A stretch of DNA of 21,379 nt from Palsa-872 sp036844615 (lineage in GTDB: Bacteria > Chloroflexota > Dormibacteria > Dormibacterales > Dormibacteraceae). Positions 20,300 to 21,379 of the stretch are shown here, one piece after another. Below the pieces are notes generated by a model that saw only the letters and a program-made list of their open reading frames with translations, did no database searches and was not told the origin of the DNA. The stretch is taken from contig DAIUFK010000037.1 of NCBI GenBank assembly GCA_036844615.1, positions 1 through 21,379 on the forward strand. The letters are read 5' to 3'. Positions within the stretch are counted from its first letter, which is position 1, and each line of letters starts with the position of its first letter. The position numbers were made by a program, and so were the translations under genes.

Positions 20300-20908
20300 T
20301 TATTCGGCGCTTGCCGGCTCTCGGGCCGGATCGTTCTCCGCCAGCACATCGCATGCCCAGTCCGAGCGCTTCCAATCAGGAACTGGCGGGCTTGCCGTTT
20401 TCTTGGGGACGAACTTTGATCGCTCGACCAGCTGGTAGTGGTGGATGTATCGAGGGCAGTTGGGGAACACCTCCCGGACGTCGACGCGCACGATGAACTG
20501 CGCGTACGGGTACGAGCCCATGAGCTCGTCGTTTTCGTCGATCCGCGCGGTGCCGTTGACGCGCATCCTGTTGCGTCGCTCGAAATCGACGAACAGCATG
20601 CCGACCTCGCCCGTGGCGAGGGCGTTGCCCATCGACAGGTACATCCCGTTGCCGTCGTAGTTCGGAAAGGCGAGGGTGCGCTCGTCGAGGACCTTCACAA
20701 ATCCCGGGTCCCCTCCTTTATATGAGCAGCTCGGCCGGCCCTCCGGGTCGACCGTCGCCAGGAAGAACATGTCCCTGGCGGCGATGAACTGCGCGTCGCC
20801 CTCGTCGATGACGTCGTGGACGATCCGCTCCTCGATCCGGTCCGCCAGGCGGCGGGTGTCAAAACGGTCCTGCAGGCGGCGCTGGGCATCGTGATACAGC
20901 TGCGTCAT
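20300..20908 (-). CDS. Pyridoxamine-5'-phosphate oxidase-fold flavoprotein
   Basis: A 202-aa protein of the split-barrel PPOX family. Seen: a helical N-terminus, AARDMFFLATVDPEGRPSCS (strands with TVDPEGRP), YKGGDPGFVKV, LAFPNYDGNGMYLSMGNAL, GMLFVDFERRNRMRVNGTAR and RYIHHYQLVERS near the end. 'DPEGRP...GG.PGF' and 'FPNYDGN....S.GN' mark the FMN- or F420-binding members that act on unknown small molecules. It converges on the PlsC gene with 2 bp between stops. Leaderless start with -10 at 20921-20916. The cofactor cannot be settled from sequence by eye. Confidence 0.88.
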   Translation of the reverse strand: MTQLYHDAQRRLQDRFDTRRLADRIEERIVHDVIDEGDAQFIAARDMFFLATVDPEGRPSCSYKGGDPGFVKVLDERTLAFPNYDGNGMYLSMGNALATGEVGMLFVDFERRNRMRVNGTARIDENDELMGSYPYAQFIVRVDVREVFPNCPRYIHHYQLVERSKFVPKKTASPPVPDWKRSDWACDVLAENDPAREPASAE

Positions 20909-20915
20909 GGACGAA

Positions 20916-20921
20916 AGTCTA
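20916..20921 (-). promoter_or_regulatory. -10 element, leaderless start of PPOX gene
   Basis: TAGACT on the minus strand ends 7 nt before the ATG at 20908, without a Shine-Dalgarno sequence. Confidence 0.45.
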
Positions 20922-20940
20922 GGTTGGCGGGGGGCTCAGA

Positions 20941-21213
20941 TTACGGGTGCGTCAGGTGCGACTTTCCGTTGCCGCTCGTTTCGACCGTGGCGCCGTCCTC
21001 GGGCTCGAGCAAGACGTCGACTCCGGGAACCACGGGCGCGCTCAGGAGGGCGTCGGCGATCTTGCGGAGAGTCTCATTGGTCACCTGGCGTCCGCGCCGC
21101 GCGCCCGAAATGGTCGAAGGGCTGCAGCCTGAGGCTCGGGCAAGGTCCGTGGCGCTCCAGCCACGGCGTGCGAGCTCGCGGTCGATTCGAGTCGGGCTGA
21201 TTCGTGCTCCCAT
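20941..21213 (-). CDS. XRE-family helix-turn-helix regulator
   Basis: A 90-aa DNA-binding protein. The Cro/cI-type HTH spans ~8-58: IDRELARRGWSATDLARASG, then CSPSTISGARRGRQVTNETL and RKIADALL. The second helix pair (SATDLARASG/SPSTISGARRG) is typical. The remaining ~30 residues (VPGVDVLLEPEDG onward) are a short acidic tail, perhaps for dimerisation. A palindrome sits 3 nt upstream of the ATG and could be an autoregulatory operator. No toxin partner is recognised next to it. Confidence 0.85.
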   Translation of the reverse strand: MGARISPTRIDRELARRGWSATDLARASGCSPSTISGARRGRQVTNETLRKIADALLSAPVVPGVDVLLEPEDGATVETSGNGKSHLTHP

Positions 21214-21215
21214 GG

Positions 21216-21225
21216 GATTCGAATC
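21216..21225. promoter_or_regulatory. 10-bp palindrome before the XRE gene
   Basis: GATTCGAATC is a perfect palindrome 3 nt upstream of the XRE start codon. A related CGATTCGA occurs inside the gene at 21183-21190. Possible operator; it is short enough to be chance. Confidence 0.25.
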
Positions 21226-21290
21226 GCTTTACCGCACCGGGTTACACAAACGGGCAAAGCAGCGAGTGGTCGGCGTATGTTCCGACCGAA

Positions 21291-21379
21291 GTGCGGACCC
21301 TGCGGCTGTCAGACAGTCAGTGGAGGATTTACCTGGCCGTCTGGCTGATGGCCCTGGCCGCCGTGATCGGCATTGCCGC
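21291..21379 (+). CDS. Membrane-anchored protein, N-terminus only (runs off window)
   Basis: The frame from GTG 21291 reads VRTLRLSDSQWRIYLAVWLM followed by ALAAVIGIA, an N-terminal basic/polar stretch then a hydrophobic helix, and is open to the window end. The frame is also open upstream to about 21226, without a better start. This looks like a membrane anchor or signal segment. The gene is cut by the window edge; nothing can be said about its function. Confidence 0.4.
   Translation, partial: MRTLRLSDSQWRIYLAVWLMALAAVIGIA

Noticed and set aside
21214..21227. GATTCGAATCCC on the minus strand as a tRNA T-arm.
   Set aside because: The flanking bases do not pair into a T-stem and no acceptor or anticodon arm is present.
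21277..21347. Short plus-strand ATG frame with CGPCGC, like a zinc or redox motif.
   Set aside because: It ends after 23 codons and overlaps the better membrane-anchor frame.
1..21379. CRISPR arrays, insertion sequences with transposase, replication origins, riboswitches.
   Set aside because: No regularly spaced repeats, transposase or integrase genes, DnaA-box clusters or recognisable riboswitch cores were seen.

Overview
The window reads as high-GC chromosomal DNA from a Gram-positive-type soil bacterium (Actinomycetota, Chloroflexota or Dormibacterota-like). GTG and TTG starts are frequent and GC third positions are strong. At least six starts lie only 6-8 nt downstream of a TANNNT -10 hexamer with no ribosome binding site, which is the leaderless-mRNA pattern of those phyla. 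I cannot place it more precisely from sequence alone.

Layout. (1) 1-660 is a degraded stretch: a remnant that resembles the C-terminal part of an MBL-fold hydrolase, then an orphan 3' half of a tRNA-Pro(CGG), which looks like an old attachment site. (2) 718-3426 holds a membrane protein divergent from a NarL-type two-component pair. (3) 3427-9400 is accessory-like: an orphan AbiEii-type nucleotidyltransferase, several small unknown or membrane proteins, a tandem-domain protein, a 5'-truncated hemerythrin-like gene, and a family of short intergenic repeats in two related forms. (4) 9495-13407 holds a membrane protein followed by a tight four-gene operon: a 439-aa protein with an N-terminal GNAT/LuxI-like acyltransferase region, a ThiF/E1-type adenylyltransferase, a small putative dimeric alpha/beta-barrel protein, and a CPBP (CAAX-protease-like) membrane protein apparently started at CTG. 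A palindrome and a leaderless -10 precede it. (5) 13414-15753 holds an acidic protein divergent from an S9 prolyl-oligopeptidase. (6) 15923-16988 (minus) is a packed cassette of four tiny membrane proteins, three ending in a GHxxW motif. (7) 17062-17963 holds two paralogous STAS/SpoIIAA-like proteins. (8) 17977-20908 holds a GNAT acetyltransferase coupled to a DsbA/FrnE-like thiol oxidoreductase, a DUF3052-PlsC fusion, and a PPOX-family flavoprotein. (9) The right end has an XRE regulator and the start of a membrane-anchored protein.

Two things stand out. First, the FrnE-like gene has an in-frame TGA exactly at the first Cys of its CPWC active site. A 7-bp stem with a GGUCA loop starts 13 nt further on, which is a textbook bacterial SECIS, so this is very probably a selenoprotein (U18-P-W-C21, 211 aa). 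Standard gene calling would cut it to a 143-aa fragment without an active site. Second, the acyltransferase-like/ThiF/barrel/CPBP operon looks like an uncharacterised small-molecule or peptide-modification system: a ThiF enzyme without a visible catalytic Cys next to a LuxI-like acyltransferase suggests acyl transfer plus carboxylate adenylation. The product cannot be deduced from the sequence.
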